From Paenibacillus sp. sptzw28 (GTDB taxonomy: Bacteria > Bacillota > Bacilli > Paenibacillales > Paenibacillaceae): a stretch of 64,000 nt of DNA. Shown piece after piece: positions 52,603 to 61,099 of this stretch (position 1 is the stretch's first letter; every line of letters begins with the position of its first letter). Both the position numbers and the translations under genes were made by a program. Location of the stretch: the NCBI RefSeq assembly GCF_019550795.1, contig NZ_CP080545.1, forward strand, positions 2,065,501-2,129,500, given 5' to 3'. The notes beneath the pieces are model-generated. The model had not been told where the DNA came from. It saw only the letters and a list, made by a program, of their open reading frames with translations, and ran no database searches.

Positions 52603-54309
52603 GTGAACACAAAGAGATCGTATTTATCCGTAGTCATGGCCGTTTCCTTGCTGCTTTCGCTTTTCTCGCCCCTCAGTCCGGCCGCAGCTTCCGAGAAAGA
52701 AACCCCGATGCAGTCCTATGTCAGCGCGATGCAGCCGGGATGGAACCTGGGCAATACATTGGATGCATTTAACCCGAATGATCCGGAGACAGAAGGTGAC
52801 GAGACGGCTTGGGGCAACCCGCGCGTCACCAAAGAATTTATTAAGGAAATTAAGAAGCAGGGGTTCAAAAGCATTCGTATTCCGATTACATGGGATAAAC
52901 GGATGGGCGGCGCACCGGACTATACAATTAATCCGGATTGGATGAACCGGGTTCAGCAAGTTGTCGATTGGTCGCTCCAAGAGGGTCTGTATGTCATGAT
53001 CAACGTTCACCACGACGCTTGGAAGTGGCTCAGAACGATGCCGGCGAATCATGATGAAGTAATGGCTCGGTATACCGCCATTTGGACGCAAATTGCCGAC
53101 CGCTTCAAGAATCATTCCAACAAACTGATGTTCGAAAGCATCAACGAACCGGAATTTTTAAACGTCGATACAACGACGCAGCTCGCACTTATTGATGAGA
53201 TCAACACAACCTTCGTCCATCTTGTAAGACAGACGGGTGGCAACAATGACGTTCGTCCGCTTGTGCTGCCGACATTATATTGCAATGCCGAGAAATTGCG
53301 TGTGGATTCTCTTGCAAATACGATTGCCAAGCTGAACGATCCGAATTTGATCGCTACAGTACACTACTACGGCTTATGGCATTTCGGTGTGAACATTGCG
53401 AACTACACGAAGTTTGAAGGCGACGCGATTAAGGATGTCGATACAACGATTAGCAATGTATACGATGCGTTCGTATCGAAAGGAATTCCCGTTATTGTAG
53501 GCGAATACGGACTGCTCGGCTGGGATGCAGCTGACGGTGTGCCCCAGCATGGCGAGATGTTGAAGTTTATCGAGTATTTCACCTCTAAATCCGTAGAGAA
53601 CAAAATTACCCTTATGCTGTGGGACAACGGCGGGCGTTTTGACCGCAGAGCGCTTCAGTGGAGAGATCAGGAGCTTTACAATTTGATCATGGCCAGCTTG
53701 AAGGGCCGCTCTTCCACCGGCGAATCCGATTTGATCTTTGTCAGGAAAGACGCGCCGGCTCAGGACACTGTAATGCCCTTGAACTTGAACGGCAATGTGC
53801 TGACCAGCATCAAAAACGGAGACTACGAATTGATTAAAGGCACTGATTATGTGTTGAACGGCGAAGACCTGATCTTCAAAGCTAGTTTTCTTGCCAAGCT
53901 GACCGAATCGGCCGAACTCGGTGAGGTTGCCTTATTGACGACCCGATTCAACAATGGTGCCGATTGGACCTTCCATGTACAATACAATGACACGCCGGTC
54001 CTGCAAAACGCGGAAGGTACAACCGGAAGCTTTGCGATTCCAACAGCCTTCAACGGTGACCGTCTTGCCACGATGGAGGCCATGTACGCTGCGGGGGGCA
54101 ACGCCGGTCCGCATAACTGGACTTCGTTCAAGGAGTACGGCCGGAATTACTTACCTTCTTATGCAACGAATGAAATCAAACTTACAAGCGGTTTCTTCAA
54201 AGAAGTAAGCGATGGTGAGGTCATTCTGAAGTTCCACTTCTGGAGCGGCGCAATTATCGAGTATAAGATTACGAAGAACGGCACGAGCATCACAGGCACA
54301 GCTTTGTAA
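52603..54309 (+). CDS. Secreted GH5 (subfamily-4-like) endoglucanase/xyloglucanase with CBM_X2- and CBM46-like modules
   Basis: The 568-residue protein has a signal peptide (1-28, ...SPAAAS) and a GH5 barrel (about 33-370) opening with MQPGWNLGNTLDAF. It has acid/base E182 (FESINEPEF) and nucleophile E301 (VGEYGLLG). Next come an Ig-like CBM_X2 domain (about 375-460) and a C-terminal CBM46-like beta-sandwich (about 465-568; GDRLATMEAMYAAGG, NWTSFKEYGRNYLPSYA). This three-part architecture is known from Bacillus GH5_4 enzymes acting on xyloglucan and beta-glucans. GTG start with AAAGGAG. It is the only secreted enzyme in the right half of the window and stands alone, with a terminator at 54484. 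Confidence 0.9.
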   Translation: MNTKRSYLSVVMAVSLLLSLFSPLSPAAASEKETPMQSYVSAMQPGWNLGNTLDAFNPNDPETEGDETAWGNPRVTKEFIKEIKKQGFKSIRIPITWDKRMGGAPDYTINPDWMNRVQQVVDWSLQEGLYVMINVHHDAWKWLRTMPANHDEVMARYTAIWTQIADRFKNHSNKLMFESINEPEFLNVDTTTQLALIDEINTTFVHLVRQTGGNNDVRPLVLPTLYCNAEKLRVDSLANTIAKLNDPNLIATVHYYGLWHFGVNIANYTKFEGDAIKDVDTTISNVYDAFVSKGIPVIVGEYGLLGWDAADGVPQHGEMLKFIEYFTSKSVENKITLMLWDNGGRFDRRALQWRDQELYNLIMASLKGRSSTGESDLIFVRKDAPAQDTVMPLNLNGNVLTSIKNGDYELIKGTDYVLNGEDLIFKASFLAKLTESAELGEVALLTTRFNNGADWTFHVQYNDTPVLQNAEGTTGSFAIPTAFNGDRLATMEAMYAAGGNAGPHNWTSFKEYGRNYLPSYATNEIKLTSGFFKEVSDGEVILKFHFWSGAIIEYKITKNGTSITGTAL

Positions 54310-54483
54310 TAGCCGGAATTGGATGAATGGAGCGGGAGGCGAAAGGACGATTTCGCTTTTCGCTCCAAATGGGTAACAGCGCGATAGTTCAAGCTCCAAT
54401 GGTTATTTTAGAAACCATGCTTTAATCAGATTTTTTTTCAGTGTGGAAGTTTGCGCAAATGTTGATGCATTGCCGGTTTTGTT

Positions 54484-54535
54484 AAAAAAGTGCTTGCTAT
54501 TGGCTTTCCGATAAGTCAATGGCAAGCACTTTTTT
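54484..54535 (+). terminator. Strong Rho-independent terminator after GH5
   Basis: AAAAAAGTGCTTGC pairs with GCAAGCACTTTTTT, with an additional ATTG/CAAT stem and a loop of about 13 bases. It stands 175 bases after the GH5 stop codon. The symmetrical A- and T-runs allow bidirectional action. Confidence 0.75.
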
Positions 54536-54940
54536 GTGCTTCCGGCTCTTGTTTGGATCATCATACAAAGATGCATAAATATACATCATTGCTCTTGGCG
54601 GATATTCTTATCAATGACGAAAACCAGCCTGTCACATCGCTTTTTAGGCAAGTGTCTTTCTCGGGCGAACGCTATGATCTTTTTTGCCTATGAGCGGCGT
54701 AAGATTTTTGTTGAGTCAAGTCAGAGGAGTCTTTGAAGTTTGGAAGGCTCCAATATAGGGAAACTAAGCGGGCCTTCCTTGGACCAAAGCAAGGGCGGAA
54801 GGCCTGGGAGCAAAAGCACTTGACGATGGATTCGGTAAATATATTGCGGCGAAACATTCAATTTTGCAGTGAATTTATGATTAATTAGTATGGTTGTTCA
54901 GAGGGCGCAGAACAGGTAATATAGGTTAACAATCGCTTTG
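54536..54940. other. Gene-poor interval with a repeated element
   Basis: No supported gene in about 400 bases. Positions 54569-54622 (ATGCATAAATATACAT... CGGATATTCTTATCAATGA) resemble 61648-61700 (ATGCATAAATATGCAT... CGGATAATCTCATCAACCA). Both lie 35-50 bases after a strong terminator whose stem contains CAATG/CATTG. The translations on both strands are short, so this may be two remnants of one small mobile or regulatory element. Confidence 0.35.
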
Positions 54941-54956
54941 TGAAAGGATGACTATC

Positions 54957-56393
54957 TTGATTCGACAAAAAGGGGATTTAAAAGACGGCACTTTTCTGAA
55001 CCCGATACTATCCGGCGATTATGCGGATCCTTCAGTCCTGCGCAGTGGTGATAATTATTATATGACGCATTCGAGTTTCACGTTTGCTCCCGGTTTATTG
55101 ATATGGCATTCCAAAGATCTTGTTAACTGGAGACCGGTCACAAGAGTGCTGAAGCAATACCTGGGCGACGTATGGGCCCCGGAATTTATAGAGCATGAAG
55201 GAACATTCTATATTTATGCCCCAATCAATGGAAGAATCATCGCTTTTACCGCACCATCTCCTGAAGGACCTTGGAGCGAGCCTGTCGATATCGGATTACA
55301 AGCAATTGACCCTGGTCATGTTGTGGATAATGAGGGAAACCGTTATCTGCATACGGGTGGGGGCTTCATGACCCCATTAACGCCTGACGGGTTATCTATC
55401 CAGGGAGAAACGACTAAAGTATATAGCGGATGGACTTTTCCGGAAGAATGGATTGTGGAAGGCAACTTCCTGGAATCACCGAAGATCACCTATCATAATG
55501 GATATTACTACTTAACGTCTGCACAAGGCGGGTCTTCAGGTCCCGCTACCAGTCATATGGTAGTCTCTGCAAGATCCAGAACGCCTTGGGGGCCATTTGA
55601 AAACTCCCCCTATAATCCAATTGTTCGCACCCAAAGCAGAAATGAACGCTGGAGTTCAAAAGGTCACGGAACTCTTGTTGATACGCCTGAAGGAAATTGG
55701 TGGATTATTTACCACGCCTATGAGAAAGAATATTACACATTAGGGAGACAAACCTTGCTTGAACCCGTTGTTTGGACGGAGGATGGGTGGTTCCGCATCC
55801 CTGAGCAGGTCGCAGCGGACAAACCGATAAACAAGCCGCCGGGTTCTGAAGTTCCTCATGGTTTTAATCTCAGTGATGATTTTTCCGGTCCTGACCTTGG
55901 TTTACAGTGGAGTTTTTATAAAAAGGCTGAACATCGGAATTTCCAGCTTGAGAACAATAAGCTCGTACTTGACGCGGCTGCACACACCTCACCGCTTGTA
56001 TGTATGCCTGAACATCATGCTTATGAGGCTTCAGTGAAGATCACGGTCGAACCCGGGAGTCAGGGCAGGCTGCTGCTTTTTTACAATGATTCCGTCTACA
56101 GCGGGATGGGTATATCAGACGAAGGAGTCTATGGGATTATCAGAGGATGGCAGACTCCTGCTGTTCCCAGTGCGGGAAGCACAATGTTCATGCGGATGCG
56201 AAATGAGCATCACGAAGTCGTCTTCTACTATAGCCATGACCGGCAAACCTGGACGAAACTGCAGCATTCATTTGAGACATCAGGTTTACATCACAATGCT
56301 TTAGGCGGGTTTCTCGCTTTACGAATTGGTCTTGATGCGATTGGACAAGGATCTGTTTTATTTGAAAACTTTGAATACAAAATAATCGAATAG
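54957..56393 (+). CDS. GH43 glycosidase with C-terminal beta-sandwich (arabinofuranosidase/xylosidase type)
   Basis: The product is a cytosolic protein of about 478 residues. The propeller (about 10-290) carries the GH43 triad D24 (YADPS), D118 (AIDPGHVVDNEGNRYL) and E173 (FLESPKITYHNGYYYL), with WAPEFIEHEGTFYIY between them. The C-terminal 300-478 is a GH43_C2-like sandwich. Start: TTG 54957 has AAAGGA eight bases upstream, whereas the in-frame ATG 54948 abuts that site; three residues are at stake. It is flanked by non-coding sequence on both sides and followed by a terminator at 56430, so it forms a single-gene unit. Substrate is inferred from the family only. Confidence 0.88.
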   Translation: MIRQKGDLKDGTFLNPILSGDYADPSVLRSGDNYYMTHSSFTFAPGLLIWHSKDLVNWRPVTRVLKQYLGDVWAPEFIEHEGTFYIYAPINGRIIAFTAPSPEGPWSEPVDIGLQAIDPGHVVDNEGNRYLHTGGGFMTPLTPDGLSIQGETTKVYSGWTFPEEWIVEGNFLESPKITYHNGYYYLTSAQGGSSGPATSHMVVSARSRTPWGPFENSPYNPIVRTQSRNERWSSKGHGTLVDTPEGNWWIIYHAYEKEYYTLGRQTLLEPVVWTEDGWFRIPEQVAADKPINKPPGSEVPHGFNLSDDFSGPDLGLQWSFYKKAEHRNFQLENNKLVLDAAAHTSPLVCMPEHHAYEASVKITVEPGSQGRLLLFYNDSVYSGMGISDEGVYGIIRGWQTPAVPSAGSTMFMRMRNEHHEVVFYYSHDRQTWTKLQHSFETSGLHHNALGGFLALRIGLDAIGQGSVLFENFEYKIIE

Positions 56394-56429
56394 TGGCATC
56401 AAGCATCAACCGGTCCTCACCTTGTTATT

Positions 56430-56460
56430 AAGGGAGCTGCATTCTTGCAGCCCCTTTTTT
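56430..56460 (+). terminator. Rho-independent terminator after GH43
   Basis: AGGGAGCTGCA pairs with TGCAGCCCCT (one bulged A) around TTCT, followed by TTTTTT. It lies 37 bases after the stop codon. Confidence 0.8.
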
Positions 56461-56707
56461 CCGCTTTCTAGGCCGCTTAAGGCCTTCTTATATTGACAGC
56501 AACGTCCAGTTTTGCGGGAAAGGTTCTCCAAGTACCCAATAGGATCGTAGGAGCTCCATTATAATTTTATTACGCGGGATGACCGATGCAGCGTAATCCA
56601 GCACCTGACGGACATGCGGAATAGGCGACACCTAGCGTTTTCAAGGGTACTGTCGCATAATATCCGATGTAATTATGACTTGACGAAAAAACCCGATCAT
56701 TACTACA

Positions 56708-56727
56708 ATTCAATTAATTAATTGAAT
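56708..56727 (+). promoter_or_regulatory. Palindromic operator before the ArsR-rhodanese gene
   Basis: ATTCAATTAATTAATTGAAT is a perfect 20-base palindrome ending 20 bases before the start codon, where an ArsR-type repressor would block transcription. A related sequence precedes the downstream MFS gene, suggesting one regulator for both. The interval 56461-56707 holds no visible gene. Confidence 0.6.
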
Positions 56728-56747
56728 AATCAAAGGGGAATGGGAAT

Positions 56748-57419
56748 ATGAATAACGAGCAACCTGATCGTGGTTTCAAAGAGGACTTGTTCCGACAATT
56801 CGCTCGAATTGGGAAATGCTTGTCCAGCGATAAACGGCTGGAACTCTTGCATCTATTATCCCAAGGGCCCAAGCCTGTGGAAAAATTGGCACAGGTAACG
56901 GATATGAGCGTGGCAAACGTTTCACGTCATCTCCAGATATTGCTTGACTCCAACTTGGTGAAGTTTAGCAAGAAGGGGACTTATGTCATTTATACGTTGG
57001 CTAGCCCTGAAATTGCGGAATTCTTAACCTCTCTATGGCGAATATGTGAGAAGCAGCTGGCAGACATTGCACGTCTAAAAACGGACTTTATGAGTCAGTA
57101 TGAGGATTACCATACCCTCTCGCTGGAGGAAGTGCTAAGCAAAATGGAGGAAGGAAGTATTATCTTGCTAGATGTGCGACCTGCTGATGAATTTGAGGCC
57201 GACCACATTTCGGGTGCCATTTCCGTCCCGATGGAGGAACTGCATCACTACCTGCAAAGTCTTCCAAAAGATATTCAGATCGCCGCTTATTGCCGCGGGC
57301 CTTATTGTGTATATGCAACCAGAGCGGTGGAGAATATGCGTCGGGAAGGATTTTCAGCATACCGTTTGGAAGAAGGTGTTTATGAGTGGCGCGAGTACTT
57401 AGTACAGAGGAAACATTAA
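56748..57419 (+). CDS. ArsR-family repressor fused to a rhodanese domain
   Basis: This 223-residue cytosolic fusion has a winged-helix ArsR domain at 10-95 (VEKLAQVTDMSVANVSRHLQ) and a rhodanese domain at 122-220 (LLDVRPADEFEADHISGAIS) with the catalytic loop YCRGPYC (C182, C187). Proteins of this layout usually repress their own operon and sense sulfur species, metals or oxidants through the rhodanese cysteine. The ATG follows AAAGGGGAATGGG and is preceded by a perfect palindrome. An MFS exporter gene follows 138 bases downstream behind a terminator, with a similar palindrome, so it is the probable target. The inducer is not evident. Confidence 0.9.
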   Translation: MNNEQPDRGFKEDLFRQFARIGKCLSSDKRLELLHLLSQGPKPVEKLAQVTDMSVANVSRHLQILLDSNLVKFSKKGTYVIYTLASPEIAEFLTSLWRICEKQLADIARLKTDFMSQYEDYHTLSLEEVLSKMEEGSIILLDVRPADEFEADHISGAISVPMEELHHYLQSLPKDIQIAAYCRGPYCVYATRAVENMRREGFSAYRLEEGVYEWREYLVQRKH

Positions 57420-57477
57420 GCCAGGCAGTATCCAAACTCGTTTCATCAAACGAAATAGAAAAGAACCCTACGGTTTG

Positions 57478-57503
57478 AGCTATACCGATGCGTATGGCTT
57501 TTT
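57478..57503 (+). terminator. Terminator between the ArsR-rhodanese and MFS genes
   Basis: AGCTATAC pairs with GTATGGCT (one G-U pair) around CGATGC, followed by TTTTT. Confidence 0.65.
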
Positions 57504-57511
57504 AAATGCCC

Positions 57512-57533
57512 AATAATTAATTATTCAATTGAT
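57512..57533 (+). promoter_or_regulatory. AT-rich palindrome before the MFS gene
   Basis: AATAATTAATTATT (57512-57525) is a perfect palindrome joined to ATTCAATTGATT (57522-57533). The latter shares the ATTCAATT half-site with the palindrome before the ArsR-rhodanese gene. It ends 24 bases before the MFS start codon. Confidence 0.5.
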
Positions 57534-57557
57534 TCGTTAAATAGAAGGAGAATAAAT

Positions 57558-58871
57558 ATGTCAGAGTATCCCTTGCAGGTTGGAGATAAAATAAAAAGCC
57601 TCCCGAGTCAACTGAATGACTACGTAGAATCACCTGAGAAGCAGCGTCATTTGTATAAAAGGACTATGATAATCGTAATCGCTTCTCAAATTTTTGGCGG
57701 GGCCGGATTGGCTGCAGGCATTACGGTGGGGGCGCTGCTTGCACAAGACATGCTTGGAACAGACAGCTATGCTGGAGTTCCCGCTGCATTAACTACGTTA
57801 GGTTCCGCTGCTGCGGCGCTTTTAGTCGGTCGCCTTTCCCAGCGTTTGGGCCGCCGAACCGGGTTAGCGACGGGCTTCTTAGCGGGCGGGCTAGGAGCTG
57901 TAGGCGTCGTCCTCGCTGCCCTCTTCAATAACTTACCGATGCTCTTTCTTTCATTGTTGATTTATGGGGCTGGTTCGGCCACAAATTTGCAGGCGCGATA
58001 TGCCGGCACAGATTTGGCGCAGCCAACACAGCGGGCAAAAGCGATTAGTACTGCCCTTGTCTTCACGACATTTGGCGCGGTCGCCGGTCCGAATCTCGTA
58101 AACATCACAGGTCGAGCGGCCGCTTCGATAGGTGCTCCTGCATTATCTGGGCCCTTTATGCTGGCAGCCTCGGCGTATATTTTAGCCGGTTTGGTGCTCC
58201 TCATTTTCCTTCGACCTGATCCTTTCATCGTTGCCAAAATCATAGCGGAAGCGAAGCATGCCAAAGAAAGCCATAACGGTACGGAGATAACCAGTGCTTC
58301 TAAAGTGAGTGTTCATAAACCGGGCCTCATCGTCGGCGCAACGGTGATGGTACTAACCCAAATTGTAATGGTCGCCATTATGACCATGACTCCCGTTCAC
58401 ATGATGCATCACGGACACGGGCTGGGGGAGGTTGGTGTTGTCATCGGCATCCATGTTGCTGCGATGTATCTTCCATCTTTGATTACCGGTGTACTCGTTG
58501 ATAAGTATGGGCGAAGAATGATGTCCTATGCCTCCGGTGTTACTTTGCTCCTGGCAGGCCTGCTGGCTGCATTTGCGCCCGGTGATTCAACGTTACTTCT
58601 CGTTCTTGCGCTTGCGCTGCTTGGGTTGGGCTGGAATTTTGGCTTAATAAGCGGGACTGCAGCCATTGTCGATGCGACACCGCCGCAGGTTCGGGCAAAG
58701 ACGCAAGGCACGGTGGATGTTCTAATCGCTTTGGCCGGGGCCTCCGGAGGTGCCCTATCTGGAGTGGTTGTGGCCCAGTCCAGCTATTCCACGCTTTCCT
58801 TGGCAGGAGGATTCCTATCCTTGGTTCTTATTCCGGTTATCGTTTGGGCGCAGAAGAAGCGGAAGGCATGA
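57558..58871 (+). CDS. MFS transporter (drug or metabolite efflux type)
   Basis: The 437-residue polytopic membrane protein has about 12 hydrophobic segments. The family loop LSQRLGRRTGLATGF lies between segments 2 and 3, and the equivalent LVDKYGRRMMSYASG in the second half. A cytosolic loop rich in Lys and His around residues 228-255 divides the halves. ATG follows AGAAGGAG. Upstream AT-rich palindromes resembling those of the ArsR-rhodanese gene point to control by that repressor. The substrate cannot be read from the sequence; export of a toxic compound is the usual role for such pairs. Confidence 0.88.
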   Translation: MSEYPLQVGDKIKSLPSQLNDYVESPEKQRHLYKRTMIIVIASQIFGGAGLAAGITVGALLAQDMLGTDSYAGVPAALTTLGSAAAALLVGRLSQRLGRRTGLATGFLAGGLGAVGVVLAALFNNLPMLFLSLLIYGAGSATNLQARYAGTDLAQPTQRAKAISTALVFTTFGAVAGPNLVNITGRAAASIGAPALSGPFMLAASAYILAGLVLLIFLRPDPFIVAKIIAEAKHAKESHNGTEITSASKVSVHKPGLIVGATVMVLTQIVMVAIMTMTPVHMMHHGHGLGEVGVVIGIHVAAMYLPSLITGVLVDKYGRRMMSYASGVTLLLAGLLAAFAPGDSTLLLVLALALLGLGWNFGLISGTAAIVDATPPQVRAKTQGTVDVLIALAGASGGALSGVVVAQSSYSTLSLAGGFLSLVLIPVIVWAQKKRKA

Positions 58872-58932
58872 TGCGTTATTCTTTAGTTTATGTGTATACA
58901 GCGGTTTATGGAAGACAGAAGAAAAGTAAGGT

Positions 58933-59049
58933 TGGATCGGCCGCTCCCAATTCTCCAACAACCCTTATCTGAACGTATTGGTGGAAGACTTCCGCATCTA
59001 TAACAATCCATTAACCGCTGCGCAAATTACTCAGGTTATGAATCAGTAA
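58933..59049 (+). pseudogene. C-terminal LamG fragment
   Basis: Thirty-eight codons in frame with TAA 59047 read WIGRSQFSNNPYLN...EDFRIYNNPLTAAQITQVMN. They match the last strands of the LamG modules in the lyase at 4762 (IGRSQYTSDPYLD...DDFRIYNQALSAGEIAAL). The upstream part is absent and the MFS gene ends only 61 bases before. A hairpin of the same family as those at 22321 and 35818 follows at 59081. This is a displaced 3' end of a modular secreted enzyme gene. Confidence 0.8.
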
Positions 59050-59080
59050 TCTGTGTTTAGGATATGAATGAAACAGAAAA

Positions 59081-59111
59081 AGTCCGGGACATGAACGTCA
59101 TGTCCCGGACT
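59081..59111 (+). other. Perfect 14-base hairpin of the TCCGGRACATGA family
   Basis: AGTCCGGGACATGA and TCATGTCCCGGACT pair perfectly around ACG. It is followed by GTTGCTTTGG, without a clear T-tract. It stands 31 bases after the LamG fragment and about 50 bases from the end of the convergent MBL-fold gene, so it may terminate in both directions. Confidence 0.6.
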
Positions 59112-59164
59112 GTTGCTTTGGCCGGTTTACCCGAAAATTGGATTCGACTATTGGGATATCCTAA

Positions 59165-59923
59165 CTAAAATGTGTATGTTTCACCGTCATCCGGAACCAA
59201 AATGGTGGAGGAAATTCCCTTTTCATCAATAAAGCTTTTTAATTCTTCCCTTGATAATGTCCAGTGATTTACAGCCTCCATATGACTGGAAATTATTATC
59301 GCGTCAGGGGCAGTCTTATATACTTCATAGATATCATCTTTCCCCATGATTAAAGAACCGCTTCCAAAAAATTGATTATCGCCGCCATTAACAATGATGA
59401 CCTCAGGCTTATGAGTATCGAGCGTTTCTTGAACAGCTTCATACCAAACCGTATCACCGGCTACATATAACGTTTTTTCGTTGGGGTGGTTGAAGACAAC
59501 GCCGCACACGTTTCCGGCCAGTTTTAATATTTCGCCTCTTCCGTGCTGGCCTTTCGTTTTCCTTAACCGGATCCCCTCGAAGACTGTATCTTCTTGCAAA
59601 ACCTCAACATTTTGGAACCCGGCATTTCGAACTTCCTTTGCATCCTCTTCATTTTGTACAAATATCTTGATCTCTTTCGGCAACACTTCTTTTGCTGCAT
59701 CATCAAAGTGGTCCGGATGCAGATGAGTGATGATTACAGCATCTGCATAAATAAGATCTTCAATGGATAAGGGCAAGCTGACTAAAGGATTAAACTGATC
59801 TTGTCTTAAAGAATTGGGGAAAGGCGGGTAAGTACCCTTCTCCGCCAGAATCGGGTCAATTAAAAATTTTTTACCTGCATAATCAACGACTAAAGTTGCG
59901 TTTCTGATTTGTTGAATTTTCAT
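59165..59923 (-). CDS. MBL-fold metallohydrolase (UlaG-like)
   Basis: This 252-residue cytosolic protein has the metallo-beta-lactamase signature HLHPDHFD (H67, H69, D71, H72), the third-ligand region KGQHGRGE, AGDTVWYE and the late SSHMEAVNHW. The short N-terminus beginning directly with MKIQQIRNATLVVDYAGKKF resembles UlaG-like lactonases and other L-ascorbate-6-phosphate-lactonase-type hydrolases. The substrate is unknown. ATG is preceded by GAGGGGATT. It is co-oriented with the NmrA-like gene 120 bases upstream. A link to sugar-lactone hydrolysis is possible but only speculative. Confidence 0.85.
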   Translation of the reverse strand: MKIQQIRNATLVVDYAGKKFLIDPILAEKGTYPPFPNSLRQDQFNPLVSLPLSIEDLIYADAVIITHLHPDHFDDAAKEVLPKEIKIFVQNEEDAKEVRNAGFQNVEVLQEDTVFEGIRLRKTKGQHGRGEILKLAGNVCGVVFNHPNEKTLYVAGDTVWYEAVQETLDTHKPEVIIVNGGDNQFFGSGSLIMGKDDIYEVYKTAPDAIIISSHMEAVNHWTLSREELKSFIDEKGISSTILVPDDGETYTF

Positions 59924-60043
59924 GATTGAATCCCCTCATATCATAAGGTTTGTATAGCTAGATAAAACAGTCATACATCTGTAACCGGAAAAATCGCCCC
60001 AGAGTGCGGCTATCGCGGAGTCTGCGGTGACTTTAGTAATGGG

Positions 60044-60961
60044 TCAGCTGTTTACGTTCTCCCCGGCGGCAGGTGCGAAAAATCCATGCTGTGCAGCTTG
60101 TTTGACCCACTCCACGAGCGGAGTGCCAGGTGCAGCAGTACGCAACTCGTCAATGACTTGGTCTGGCTTGGGCAGTAAGTTCGTATTTAATCCAATCCAT
60201 TTGTACGAATCGGCCAAGCCGGCTGCAGTTTCCTTGCCTAATACTGGAGCTAACGCTTCTTCGAACGCTTCCACAGGGAGAGAGAAAAACTGTATCTCAC
60301 GGTCCAATGCAGCACTGAATTTCTCAGCCAGTTGATTGCCGGTCAGCAACTCAGGCCCTACGATAGGCAATGCCTGCCCTGCCAGCTCTGGATGGTTAAG
60401 CGCATATACACCGTAAGCAGCCGCATCTTCCATGCTGATCCAGGTGATTGCAGAATCGGCTGGTATAGGATAAGCCAGTGTTTGGTTGCCTACAACTCCG
60501 GGGATTAGGAAGTTTTCCATATAAAATGTAGGTTGAAGGATGATAGATGGAATGCCGCTTTGCTTCACATAAGCAATCAATTCTCTCTTAATATCATAGG
60601 CAGTGACACCTGTAATATCATCCGGAACGAAACCGCTGGTATTAAAAACGAGAAGCTTAACATTGGCATGTTTGGCGGCATCTACGGTATTGTGGATGAA
60701 TTGGCGATTACGCTCCAGGTCATAGTCCACCGGTAACAGCAGGAACACTTTGCTGACGCCATCATGAGCTGAGGTGAGACTGTCTGCATCGGACAGATCG
60801 CCAACAAAGGCAGTAATGCCTCGCTTTCGAAGCTCGGCGGCCTTGTCCGAACTTCTTACGATCGTATGAACGGTGTCTCCTTCATTCAAAAGCTTACGAG
60901 CGACTGCACCTCCTTGTACGCCGCCAGCTCCATAAATCAATACTTTATCCTTAGTTGCCAT
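60044..60961 (-). CDS. NmrA-like NAD(P)-binding oxidoreductase or redox sensor
   Basis: This 305-residue atypical short-chain dehydrogenase starts with a Rossmann motif (LIYGAGGVQGGAVARKLLNE). It continues with the NmrA-type pattern GDLSDADSLTSAHDGVSKVF, VFNTSGFVP and LQPTFYMENFL. Members reduce quinones or act as NADP-sensing regulators. ATG follows GAAAGGATG. It diverges from an HxlR-type regulator across 138 bases with palindromic sites adjacent to its start, the classic arrangement for a quinone- or electrophile-induced oxidoreductase. Confidence 0.88.
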   Translation of the reverse strand: MATKDKVLIYGAGGVQGGAVARKLLNEGDTVHTIVRSSDKAAELRKRGITAFVGDLSDADSLTSAHDGVSKVFLLLPVDYDLERNRQFIHNTVDAAKHANVKLLVFNTSGFVPDDITGVTAYDIKRELIAYVKQSGIPSIILQPTFYMENFLIPGVVGNQTLAYPIPADSAITWISMEDAAAYGVYALNHPELAGQALPIVGPELLTGNQLAEKFSAALDREIQFFSLPVEAFEEALAPVLGKETAAGLADSYKWIGLNTNLLPKPDQVIDELRTAAPGTPLVEWVKQAAQHGFFAPAAGENVNS

Positions 60962-60979
60962 TGATCATCATCCTTTCGT

Positions 60980-60998
60980 TTACTAAAAGTAATTTACT
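60980..60998. promoter_or_regulatory. Candidate HxlR-family operator
   Basis: TTACT-AAA-AGTAA (60980-60992) overlaps AGTAA-T-TTACT (60988-60998), giving two nested palindromes about 20 bases from the NmrA-like start. The spacing and TTACT/AGTA halves resemble sites bound by YodB/HypR-type regulators. A further palindrome, GTATC/GATAC, lies at 61062-61077. Confidence 0.5.
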
Positions 60999-61099
60999 GA
61001 TTATAGTTAAATCATATAGGTTTAAATCTAAAGATATAAGTACGCACATTAAGGATATAGAGTATCTTTGAGGATACCTTAAATAAGGAGGGAAACAGA

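Noticed and set aside
54490..54736. Two overlapping short frames after the GH5 terminator
   Set aside because: They begin inside the terminator hairpin, lack ribosome sites and resemble no family.
59165..59923. MBL-fold protein as the missing L-galactonolactonase
   Set aside because: It lies about 24 kb from the L-sugar operon among redox genes, and MBL-fold specificity cannot be read from motifs.
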